From contig OX393579.1 in assembly GCA_947652605.1 (NCBI GenBank), forward strand, positions 51,652,970 through 51,716,969: a DNA stretch of 64,000 bases. Direction: 5' to 3'. This stretch comes from Elmis aenea (lineage: Eukaryota > Arthropoda > Insecta > Coleoptera > Elmidae). Shown here one piece after another: positions 11,149 to 22,700 of this stretch; positions within the stretch are counted from its first letter, which is position 1; each line of letters starts with the position of its first letter. The translations under genes were made by a program, and so were the position numbers. Below the pieces are notes generated by a model. That model made no database searches. It was not told the origin of the DNA and saw only the letters and a list, made by a program, of their open reading frames with translations.

Positions 11149-14100
11149 GTAAGTGTTTAATTCAAATATGCCGCATGCGTTCGAATTCTTGTTACTAACA
11201 TGTGCTTGAAATTTTGCACTTCACCGTACCCGTAATGGCTTAAACTAAAAAAAATTGGGGCCGCCAGACACAATACGTTTACATTTAACCATTCGCAAAA
11301 TTTGTTGTATCATTAGCACAGTTACTAACACGAGTTCATAGGCCGTGCTGAAATTAACGTATTGATTTTGTTCAGGCCCCCAACGCGATGCCTGGCACAC
11401 ATCCAAGTCCATATCCGCAACAACAAGGGTCGTATGCGCCCTATCCCTCCGGAGGGGCACCCTACCCAAGCCAGTCGACGCCGTATCCAACACAAGGCGG
11501 GGTGTTCCCCCCGAGCCTCGGGTTCAGCGCGAACGCTCCCATATACATGCCCCAACCTAGTTATCCTTCGGCACCACCCCCGTCAACGAATTATCCCTCA
11601 TCCCAGACGAGTTATCCTTCTGCCCAACAAAGCTATCCACAACCTCAACCAGGCTATCCGCCACCCCAGTCAAGCTATCCGCAACCCCAGTCAAGCTATC
11701 CTAAACCTCAGTCAAGCTATCCCCAACCAAGTTATTCTCCATCTCAACCAACAAGTTATCCCGGCGGTGCAAGCTCCAATTATGGCGCCCCCAATGCTGG
11801 ACCTACCCCAACACCAAGATCTAGCTATTCTACCTATACATCCTCGCAAACACATAACACTTCGACCTTAACACAAAAGGTGAGATGCTACTTATAATAA
11901 TTTATCGCTTATTTCTGTAAATATTAATTGCATGTTAGTTATAAAATGTATACGGTAAGCCATTTATATATGGCATTTAAATATGGAATGTTCAAATCTG
12001 GAAAATGCACCGATAGAATCATTAAATCGTTCAATGCTGGAATCACCCAACTGCGTTGAGTGATTCCAGCGTTGAACGATTCAACTGGTGCATTTTCCAG
12101 ATTTGACCATTTCATATTTGAATGTTCCAACTTTTCATGCGGCTTCAAATTAAAGATATAGTGCAGCACTGCTAAACACAGTTAACTGTTCACGTTTTGC
12201 TTAATGTTAAATAGTTGTTAAAGCAAATTTTTAATACTGACTCACAAAATTGGCAAGATTGATGTGTTTTCCACACTAATGGAGCATTATTTTGTAAGAG
12301 TTTTAAATTTTGGTCACATTTTCAATGGCTTATACAATTTTCAAGATTCATTTGCAAGAATTTCTTTTCTCTTTAAACTGATGGTGTTTGTTCTTATAAC
12401 TAGCTGCGTTAAACTGGAAATATAAGTTTTTGATAGAAGCCTATACAGTCTGACAAAGGAGTATTCTAAATTTAGGCATAGATTTGGAAATACAGAAAAG
12501 AATAATTAACGTGTGGGCTTCGACGATTCTGTTAAAAAATACGGAATATTTTGTAAATGCTAATTGTATTTACATTTTACAGCCTTCGTTCTTGGGTTTC
12601 GAGCCGGGTCGTCTTTGATTACGTGTTAACATTTCGACCATATTGTCTTGGGTCTTTTTAAAATAACGTTTTGAAAATTAATAAAAAATGTATTTACATT
12701 ACAACTTGTTTTGTATAGACTTTTATTAAATTAATGCCTTACATCCTTATCAGATCTTCCTACAAAAAAAACATTGATCCCACAAGTTTATAAGACGTTT
12801 TTGTTAATGTTTTTCTTCTGAATCTATACCTAAATTTTGGGACACCTTTGTATTAAATCAAGTAATTGTTGTATGTGTCTGTTAATATCTGAAACTTTAA
12901 TCGGGGCGACTATATTGCAGAATAATAAAATAACTATTTTTAACTCCATCATGATACCAAAGTCCTATGAAATTAAATGCAGATTTTCTTTAATTTAAAC
13001 AAATCTTTATCTCTTATAAGATTTCCATGCATTGCTTGCTCATTTTGGATGCCTTGCATGTCATTAGTAACGTAAATGTACGTTTTGCACACCAACTTCA
13101 AACAATATTTCAACAGTGCAGCTAATAAACACACATTTAATGGCGCAAAGTTTATCGTAAAAGGATATTTGCTAAATTTTCTTAAGCCTCAGATAATATT
13201 TTATTGCTTGTTTATACTGCAACGTCTTGAACGTATACAAATTATTAAAATATCACAAATCGTGAAAAAATGCTAGGTGAAGGTTTCGCGAAATAAACTT
13301 TTATACTATTTTTAGTTACGCTCTGTTAGATAATGTGTAAGTACTAGATTTTAGTAGGTACTTACGTATTATCTAACCGATAATTATTTATCTGTTATTA
13401 ATGTATTGTTACAATAACGTATTTTGTTCCCGTATTGCGAAACAATTTAAATCTATGTATCGATTAGAACAGCTGTCACCACAACGGGAAATTCTGTTAA
13501 CACGTCTTCGTAAAACGTGGTGCTATAAACGCAATTTACATAAAAAATAGGACCCATTTACAAGTTAAAACAATACAGTTTACTTACGAAAGTGCAGCTG
13601 CATAAACAAACCAAGATCATTCTAATAAATGCTACAAATAAAGTCATTTACATAAATTGACGACTTAATAAGTTTGAACAACTTAAGCAGTCTTCTAAAA
13701 CTTTTAATTGTGACTGTACTGTGATTATGGCATTAGAAACTCATTAAATAACTATTTTCCTTGTTCTAAATCACAAACAAAACGGTTTGTTATCACCTGC
13801 GGTTAAAATTATCGAATATTTATCTTGGACATTTGTAAAATGTTTGGTTTGGTGAACTGTTAACCAAAATATTACAATTGTATTTGTTAGAAATTAATAA
13901 AATTATCAAAAATAACAGCATTGGTGACGATTAAATAACAATTTTTTTAATCTATTTAATGAAAAATAATACGCCCTTTTTAATTTGTAACCTACTAAAC
14001 TGAACAATTTGCACTGTTTTATTTTTATCGAGAGTGTGAAAGCTGCACCAGCAAAAATGCAAACACTGATATAAATAACAATGATTGTAATTTCTGTTCA

Positions 14101-17100
14101 AATAGAAATCTAAACATAACTTCCACGTTTCACAAAATTAAAACGTGGTTTATATACCGCTTTTTCGTTTGAAGCAAAAAAATGTTTCAATGAATTTTCG
14201 ATTGATTTTGCTTCAAAAATAATTTGTTGTTGAGGAACTCTATCTACATATTTTAACGAAAAAAGTTATGTCCTTAAAAGATCATTTTGAGTATCTCTGA
14301 ATCAAGATCTAAGTAAACTGAATACACAATGATTAAAACCACTCAATTATAGGTCTGTTCCGACAAGCGATTTAAAACCAATCCATGTATAAATACATGA
14401 ATTGGTTTATTCGCATGCGTGAACTATGTAGGTACTAATAAATGTATTGGCCAGTATTAGCCGTTGTTGGAACGTTTTTACTTCTGGCCTAACTGTAAAT
14501 GACTGTGTGTATATTAGGTTCATAAAAATGAGCGCATCGCAAGGGTAAAAGAATCCAGTACTAAATGGGATTGGGAGGGCGATGCATAGCTACCAGAGCT
14601 CACGTTAGTTATGAATAGCGCATGCGTGTTAAAATCCCCGCAAGAGTTCGTCCCTTCGTTCATGGACTGTTTGGATCGTCCGCAAACCTGTACATGAATT
14701 GATTTGAGAGTTGATAGAACAAATGACTCATCGTCCGGCGAACTGTCAGAGACTGTGATGGAACGCGATATTGATTCTGCGCAGAAGCCTGACAGTACGT
14801 CGCATGGTCCGTGTACTTGTTGAAACAAACTAATATTGTACAGAGATGTTATTAACTAAGTGGTGTAGATGCATATCGTCGGAAGTCACGCAAAATGCTA
14901 GTAACATCACACTTCAGCGTGTCTACACAGGCCATGATCCTACCTAATTTCTATATTTTATGCAATTTAGTTAATATAATTAGTAATTATTCAGCTCGGA
15001 AACTTATCTCTGTTATCAAATCAAGGAAAATGGCTGACATAAAATATGAAACAAACTTGGGAATTCCAGTAGTGTTTTAAAATTGCGTTCTGCAAACTTA
15101 TTTGTTTGTATTTCTACAAAATCTATTAAACATTGTCACTTTTAAAATTATATTCAATTTTACACGACCAGGTACTCCTACCACGATAAGATTCTCGCAT
15201 GGATACGGTCTGTTTTGTTTGTAGTAGCGTTAGCAAAAAAAAGTGCAATTATGATTATTGTACAAGGACTTTTAATTTGTGCCGCAACAAGAATTACATT
15301 ATTCAACAGCGACAATTCGCTGTATACGATACAAAGATTTTTGCGTTGTATTATTTGCACATTTAAAGCAATTGTGTGCAATATTAGATAAAACCAAGCA
15401 GAGAAAACCTAAAAAAATAAAAATATTAACGATTAAAATATAGCTTTACATGTTCAAATAGCATCTGAGAGGCCAAACTATGCAAATTTGATCCTGTTTC
15501 GTTGATTAGTATTATAAGTAATTCTTACTTTATTTATGCAACTGCAGGGAATACTGATAATTTTTCATTAGGGCTGACACCATTCGGAACAAATAAAATT
15601 TTCCTGTGTTATACACGGTGTTTCTTAAGTATTGCTTATTCCTTATGAAAAATTAAGGGGGTCTTTCATGTAAATTTTTTTCCTTGGACGTCTCCTTTCG
15701 GAGTTACACCCCCCTAAAGAGGAGCGTTAAATTTGGTTTTTATTTTATTTCTCAAATTTGGAGACATGTAGGAGAATGATATTTGGTAGATGTTTTGTAC
15801 TTATTGAAAGGTTTTGCATAGTAATTTTTTCAATCATCTCCCACCTTCACAGGGGGTTGAAAAGTGCGATTCCTGTTGGTTTTTTTATCAGAACTTTTTG
15901 GTGGGTTGAAATTTTGCAATTTAATCTTTTTTTTAGATTGATTTATTTAAAAACTATTTTTATTTTTTAGTTTTTCTCGTAAATCCTACCGTTTTTAAGT
16001 AAAAAATAAAATAAGTAAACATCCACCATTAAATTAATATTCCAATACAAAACGATTCATTTTGGTGGTTACCATGGTTTGTTTATATTCATATTGAATA
16101 GATTGAAAATATTACTATGGGAAACTTTTAATAAGTATAAATCATCTACCGAATATCATTCTCCTACATTTTTCCAAATTTGAGAAATAAAATAAAAATC
16201 TAATTTTACCGCTCCTCTTTAGGGGGATGTAACAACGAAAGGATAAGTCTAAGGAACAAAAATATATAGAAGACCCCCCTTAATTTTCGATAAGGAATCA
16301 ACTCCCGATGTTTTTTGCAATACTTTAGAAACACCCTGTATACCTACAGGATAATATTTAATACTGTTGTAAAACGTACCAAAAAAGACTTCTTCGTTTT
16401 CAATTCGATTGATCACTACAAAACTCCTAAAAGACTAAAACATCCAAGTAGTTGTCTGTTATTATGAAAGTTCTTATTATAATTTGTGAACAACGACCAA
16501 TTTAATTTCGATTTTGACTGATGCTGAGCTTTGCGAACGCATGTGGACATAAATGTTAGCAATATTCTCAAAAAATATATTATTGATCCCGAAAATATAC
16601 CATGGACCATTAAAATGTTGCAAGGGCATTATTTTCAACTTTTGCTACTAGAAATATCCAAATACTAGTGACATTATATTATCACTAGTTAAAAAAACTG
16701 ATTCACTTTTGTCAATTACCTAAAAAAAAAGGGTGAAATGACACTTGAAAACATTTTGCAACGGTTTTAGAAGAACATTTTTTTAATGTGCCAACGTGAT
16801 ATTTTGGCAGTAAAATAAATGTGGCTAGTATTTATTTTTCTAGCCTAATCAAAACACAACAGATATAGTGTAAAGACCCTGTTAGTTGATCAAACAGTTT
16901 GATAATCAATAGTTGAACATTTTCCCAAGATTTCTGCGTTTTCTACTCAAAAAATCACTTCTTGAAAGCCATTTAATTTTAAACTAAACATATTTTCAAC
17001 GTTGAAGTAATAATGAACTAATATACAAACTATAGCGTTCACAGAAGCTATATTTTGAGATTAATCAAAGCTATCACGTAACAATACATTTTACTCACAA

Positions 17101-18874
17101 AAGATTCTAAAAAAAGCGGTGAATAAAGGTTCAATTATTGGATAATATAGGTTAACTAGAACTCGCACGAAACCAATAATGTACAGATTGATGGTCTTTC
17201 TTCTGCTAAGTAACGTTAAACAAAAATAAGTATGATTAAAATTTTCAAATCATCATTCTAAGCATCAATCTTTAGCGATTGTATTACGTCCTTTTTAATT
17301 TAAGACATCAGTTACTATAATTTTAATAGTTTTTGTACACATTTACGAAACAATTGCAACAAAATTGGGTGAAATTACTGTAATTACAATAAAAGTACTT
17401 TTTTATGTTGGTTCGCTGCAAGCATAGGTATATGGCTGTCAGTTATTTTTTGATTAAATCGTGCTGTAGTTGACTGAATAAAACATCCGGGAAACAACGG
17501 AGAAATGAGCACGATAATGTCAAAATGCGTAGGCCGCAGATGCAGTCTTAATATTTTGTAATATAGTAACTGATTCATTTACTAATAATTAAAGAACCTA
17601 TCATGAGCTGGCTTTTTTTTGACCAACAGAGAAATCCCACAGTGGTGCCCTCGCATCCATTCGATGCTAGGACGGACGCCGAAATCTTGAGAAAGGCCAT
17701 GAAAGGTTTCGGCACCGACGAGAAAGCCATCATCAGCGTTTTGGCGAGAAGGAGCAACGCCCAACGTTTAGAAATTGCTGTGCAGTTCAAAACGCTTTAC
17801 GGAAAGGACCTAATAAAAGATCTGAAGAGTGAATTAAGTGGAAATTTTGAAGATCTGGTTGTAGCCTTAATGACGCCTCTACCTCAATATTATGCCAGAG
17901 AACTCCATGATGCTATCAGTGGGTTGGGAACTGATGAAGATACTCTCATTGAAGTGCTGTGTACACTCAGTAACAATGAAATACGAACAATTAAAGCAGC
18001 ATACCAAAACTGTAAGTACAAAAATTTTTGGGGTTGCAAATTTGAGTTAAATAATGAACGTGTGTAAAAAGTTGGGCAAAGTTTAAGAGTCTAATTGATA
18101 TAAGAACTGTGACTATTTCATTCCATTCCAATATAGGCAATTTCTGATTTTCTGTTTTGAAAAATTTCAGTCTTTGGGCGAGCTCTTGAAAGTGATCTTA
18201 AGGGAGACACCGGTGGCACTTTCAAAAGACTTATGGTTTCCTTGTGTACTGCTAACCGTGATGAGAGTGGTATGGTTAATCAAACTTCAGCTGCACAAGA
18301 TGCCCAACAACTGTTACAAGCAGGTACGTTCATCATCAACAAGAAAACTAAAAGATCCTATATATGATTTAACTTTACAGGTGAACTCCGCTATGGAACT
18401 GATGAATCTACTTTCAATATGGTCCTCTGCCAGCGAAATTACAATCAACTCCGCCTTATTTTCAACGAATACCAACGCATAACAGGACATGATTTCGAGA
18501 ATGCTATTAAAAATGAATTTTCTGGTGATATCGAACAGGGCCTTTTGGCAATCGTTCGTGCAGTACGCAATCTGCCAGGTTTCTTTGCCAAACGTCTTCG
18601 TGATAGCATGGCAGGAATGGGCACAAATGACAGACAGTTAATAAGAATTGTAGCTACGAGATGCGAAATTGATATGGGAGACATTAAACAAAACTACCTT
18701 GCCCAATATGGAAAAACACTAGCCGACGCTATTTCGGTAAGAAAACATTTAAATAAGCCTACCTAAATAAAAGTAATGATTCTTATTTGTGTAACACTTT
18801 TCTTTTATTTCTAGAGTGACTGCTCAGGAGATTACAAAAAATGTTTACTAGCCTTAATTGGAGAGAATCATTGA
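11113..18874 (+). CDS. AnxB11: Annexin B11-type with Pro/Tyr/Ser-rich N-terminal tail
   Basis: Ca2+-dependent phospholipid-binding protein. Coding exons: 11113-11148, 11376-11879, 17630-18011, 18171-18323, 18381-18736, 18815-18874 (TGA); the sum is 1491 nt, or 496 aa. Residues 1-180 form a low-complexity tail of [16 protein letters not shown] repeats, as in vertebrate annexins A7/A11 and fly AnxB11, likely flexible and self-associating. Residues from about 192 form the annexin core with repeats at [27 protein letters not shown] and AGMGTNDRQ. Repeat IV has Asn where the others have Asp. The gene is the second annexin on this strand; the two probably arose by duplication. Intron 3 (11880-17629) is large and holds a palindromic element. 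An in-frame ATG at 17603 directly before the core exon could start a tail-less form. AATAAA at 19110-19115 is a good poly(A) signal. Confidence 0.95.
11966..12140. repeat. Short intronic hairpin
   Basis: Two arms of about 75 nt are inverted copies, for example AAATCTGGAAAATGCACC at about 11995 and its reverse complement at about 12090. The tip lies around GCGTTGAG (about 12055) and there is one bulge of about 8 nt. It sits in the first large intron of the B11-type annexin gene. It could be a tiny MITE or a hairpin RNA source. Confidence 0.7.
12141..14351. other. Annexin B11 intron sequence without recognised features
   Basis: AT-rich intronic DNA. No exon with annexin similarity, RNA gene or terminal repeat was seen. 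Confidence 0.5.
14352..14833. repeat. Dispersed repeat, copy B
   Basis: Colinear with 2045-2432 (shared CTAATAAATGTATTGG, GGAACGCGATATTGA and CATGAATTGATT). Longer than copy A and in the same orientation, within the large B11 intron. Confidence 0.6.
15612..16340. mobile_element. Palindromic element, ACAGGGTGTTTCTTAA family
   Basis: Ends ATACACGGTGTTTCTTAAGT and the inverted AGAAACACCCTGTAT. The arms share the CTCCTTTCGGAGTTACACCC-type segment, CTCAAATTTGGA and TACCATGGTTTGTTTAT. Other copies: 21034-22088, 40739-41805 and the left end at 63869-64000. Lies in the large intron of the B11-type annexin gene. Confidence 0.85.
16341..17629. other. Annexin B11 intron, 3' part
   Basis: No recognisable feature except the acceptor tract CTTTTTTTTGACCAACAG ending at 17629 and an in-frame ATG at 17603 just upstream of it. 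Confidence 0.45.
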
Positions 18875-19744
18875 ATAATTTTTAAAGTTTATACGATGTT
18901 ACTATTTTGATATATTGTTCTCTTTAAGCATATAATATAAAGTACGTATCACTAAATATTTTCAAATATTGTTATAGATGTAAAATTTTATATGAAATGT
19001 TTGTGCCACTTCCAATGAGATAAAAGTATTTTATTGCCAAAATATTTAAAAAATGTATGTTTCTATATTCACTTTTAATATTGTTATACTCCAATATTTA
19101 CATGAAATCAATAAATACAAAATAATAAGAAATTCCTTATTTTATTACACCTTTTAAATGCTTCTACAGTTTAAAGCTAAAAAATCTTTAATTACTAAAA
19201 ATTAACATATTTTTATTACACATTCACACACTTCCACTCGAACTAGAGTTAAAATTGCTTCAAAGTAAATCTCAAACGATCTTATTCGTTCTTCAAAAAA
19301 TTATATTCGCCGCCACTGATACTGGATCCTTAACCTACAATTTTTACCGCGAACATGTAACCAACACCAAACTGGCTTAGTAGAGCTCTTATATTAAAAA
19401 TCCTACCATGCAATAATGTAACGCTGCGATGGAATTGAAAATAATTCAACAGACAGTTCTAATAACTCACAAAAACCACTAAAAATTCAAATTATAAGCA
19501 CACCGGTTTGACACTGACATAACAGAAAACGCGTTACCGACTGATTAACATTCAAAGGCTGTCGTTCAAAAGTCGTTAGTAGATGTCGTCTTAACAACAA
19601 CAAATAAAAATTAAAAAACAAGGCGTGACAGCTGTCATGCTTCTGAAATAAATAAATACAAGTTTTATTGTATAAACATATTGGTGATTTATTTAGTTTA
19701 TTTGTGATCTGTATGTGATTTTAGAGTTACCAAATAATATCAAA
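18875..19744. other. Annexin B11 3' UTR and promoter region of NCKIPSD homologue
   Basis: AATAAA at 19110-19115 probably ends the annexin transcript. The remaining 600 bp up to the ATG at 19745 must contain the NCKIPSD promoter, but no clear core element was recognised. Confidence 0.45.
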
Positions 19745-22700
19745 ATGTCCAACAACATGATACGTCTCGGTAAAATTCTACTTTTGTAATTATTAATTAA
19801 ATATGTTAATTTACATAATTTGCAGGTAATTTGGATATGCTTAGGAGTATGTATGATTTTAAGGCAACGTACGCTAAGACTCTTAGTTTTAAAACCAATG
19901 ATTATTTCATTTTACATCAGACCAACACAAAACATAAAAATTGGTGGGAAGTTATCAATGAGAAGGGTGAAATGGGATTCATACCCTCTAATTATGTAGA
20001 AACAATAACCGTAGCCCCTGCTTTCTATCTGCAGTATATCGAACAATGTATTGAAAGAGTACGTCATCATGAAATATCATCAGAATTTTTAATATCGGAT
20101 AAAAGGGATATTCTGCTGAGGCTAAAGGAAATCAAGAGACATCTAGAGCATCTACCTGAAGTAGCAGAAAATTCTATCGCTGCTTGTGATGACAGTGTCC
20201 TACCCCCATTATTATTTAGAAATTCTGACGGTCAATTAGAAACGGTCAGAGGATCCAGAACGGTTTCTAGTACTAACACTTCGTATTCATCGAATGGAGC
20301 AGAAGCTATAAATACGGATGTATACGAAGACCCAATTAAACCAATTCAAAACCGTACGACAAGTCGTGAAAGTTTGAAGAAATCGATCGAAAACATTAAC
20401 GAAGAATTAAAAATGGAAATGCAACGAAAGCAATCAGAGCCTAGCATACAAAACACATTCTCAAATGTGTCTGTTAATTCCAAAGTCTCTCCAGTTATTA
20501 CGTCCCAGTCAGTGTACGAACTAGTAGAAAGTGTTAGAATTAATACCCAGTTATCGTATGAAATGTCCAAGGTGGCCGTTCAGACTGTAATACAAGGATT
20601 GCACGATTTTTTACCGGCTGCTTCGTTTCCATATTTAAGTACAATACTCTCACATTGCCAAACATCGTTGGTCGCCGATGACGTACAGATTGAGCAGACG
20701 CACGATGCTAGTCGTTTAAAAATTATATTTAATGAATTAACCTCATGTAAAGAAGATTCTCAACAGCGTAGCTGGATGCTGCACGAAGATGAAAGTGTGA
20801 TAATAGAATATATAAGTGAACTCATTTCAATTTTGGTAAGTAGGTATACAGAGTGGACCAAATTCGAAGGATATCTTGCTTAATATTGAAAATAAAAAAA
20901 TTACCAATGTTGTACCACATTTGTTTTTGTTTTGTTTTCACAGCCTACTTTCTGTTTTTATTTTGTATTTTAAAAAATATTTAAAAACCTATGTAACATT
21001 CGTATTATTGAAAGTAACCACTTCAACCTTATACAGGGTGTTTTTTAATTATTGCGAAAAAGTTCAGGAGGTAATTTCATAACGAAAATTAAGGGGGGGA
21101 TTTTATATAATTTTTTCCCACAGATGTCTCCTTTCGGAGTTACACCCCCCCCCCTAAAGAGAAGCGGTAAAATTAAGTTTTTATATTATTTCTCAAATTT
21201 GGATACATGTACATGTAGGAGAATGATATTTGGTATGTTTTGTACATATTAAAACCTTTCTCATAGTAATATTTTTAATCATCTCCCACCTTCACAAGAG
21301 GCTGAAAAGTGCGACCCCTGTTGGTTTTTTTATCAGAACTTTTTGCAATTTAAAAAAATTTCTTTAAAAGCTTGATTTATTTTTAAAAAAATCTTTAAAT
21401 TTTCTTCTAAAACCTTCAGTTTTTGAGTAAAAAATTAAATGAGTGAACATGAACCATTAAATGTTCTAAAATAAAACCATTTTGGTGGTTACCATGGTTT
21501 GTTTATGTTCCTATTGGGTAGAATTGACAGATGAATTCATTTTGAAGTTTTAGAGGTACCAACACAAAAACACCTGTCAATTCTACTAAAAATAAACATT
21601 AAAAAACTATGGTAACCCTCAAAATTAATTGTTTTATTTTAGAATATTTGGTGGTTCATGTTCACTTATTTTATTTTTTACTTAAAAACAGTAGGTTTTG
21701 CAGGAAAAGTTAAAGAATAAAAAAAATCTAAATAAATCAAGCTTTCAAAGAAATTTTTTTAAATGGCAAAATTTCAAGCCTCCAAAAGTTCTGATAAAAA
21801 AAACCACAGGGGTTGCACTTTTCAGCCCCCTGTGAAGGTGGGAGATGATTGAAAATATTACTAGGGGAAACCTTTTAATAAATACAAAACATCTACCAAA
21901 TATCATTATTATTGTGAATTTATCCAAATTTGAAAAATAAAATAAAAACCTAATTTTACTGCTCCTTTTCAGGGGGTTGTAACTCCGAAATGAGACGTCT
22001 AAGGGAAAAAAAATTATTAAAGCCCCCTCTTAATTTTCGGCAAAAAATTACCTCATGATTTTTTTCGCAATATTTAAGAAACACCTTGTATAATTGAAAT
22101 GAGAAAAAAATAAGGAATTCAAATAAAGTTGATTAAAAAATTGATAAGTTTGTGTCATAACTTTTTAACGTTGACCCAAATTTTTTTTTTTGTATAGGTA
22201 CTATTCAATTCTACGTAAAAATATGAAAACTAATTGTATTAAATGTTATGATATTTGCAACAATAAGGGAGTTATGACACATTATTAAAATGAAAAAAAA
22301 AAATGTTTTTTGCCAATAACAATAACTAAGAAACCAGAAATGATACAATATTTCTGATAAGGGTTCTGAGTTGGTCTCAAAAACTGCACATTTTTGGTAG
22401 GCAATTTAGCCGTTTCTCTATCTAGAATATTAAGCAAGATACCTAGATACCCATGTAATCCCATCGAATTTGGACATCTTCCTGATTCCATTGCCCCCTT
22501 AGTTAATAAAATAACTAAGAAAACGTTTTGCTATTGTTACCAAATAAAATTATTTGTAGTCTAATGCTGATGCAAGTATTTCTAAACACGTTATATCATC
22601 GGATCAGTATCATGTGATAACAACACTTATACAGTATTATCAAATGGAGGTTCGTTGGTCCATAAGGCAGCTGTTACTTCAAGCTTTTGGTGTTTTATGT

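Noticed and set aside
11362..11871. 169-residue frame [15 protein letters not shown] overlapping the annexin tail exon
   Set aside because: An out-of-frame shadow of the repetitive Pro/Tyr-rich exon. The +2 frame at 11376-11879 joins the annexin core in phase.
20346..20570. Antisense frame inside NCKIPSD exon 2
   Set aside because: The sense frame has clear SPIN90 homology; the antisense frame has none.
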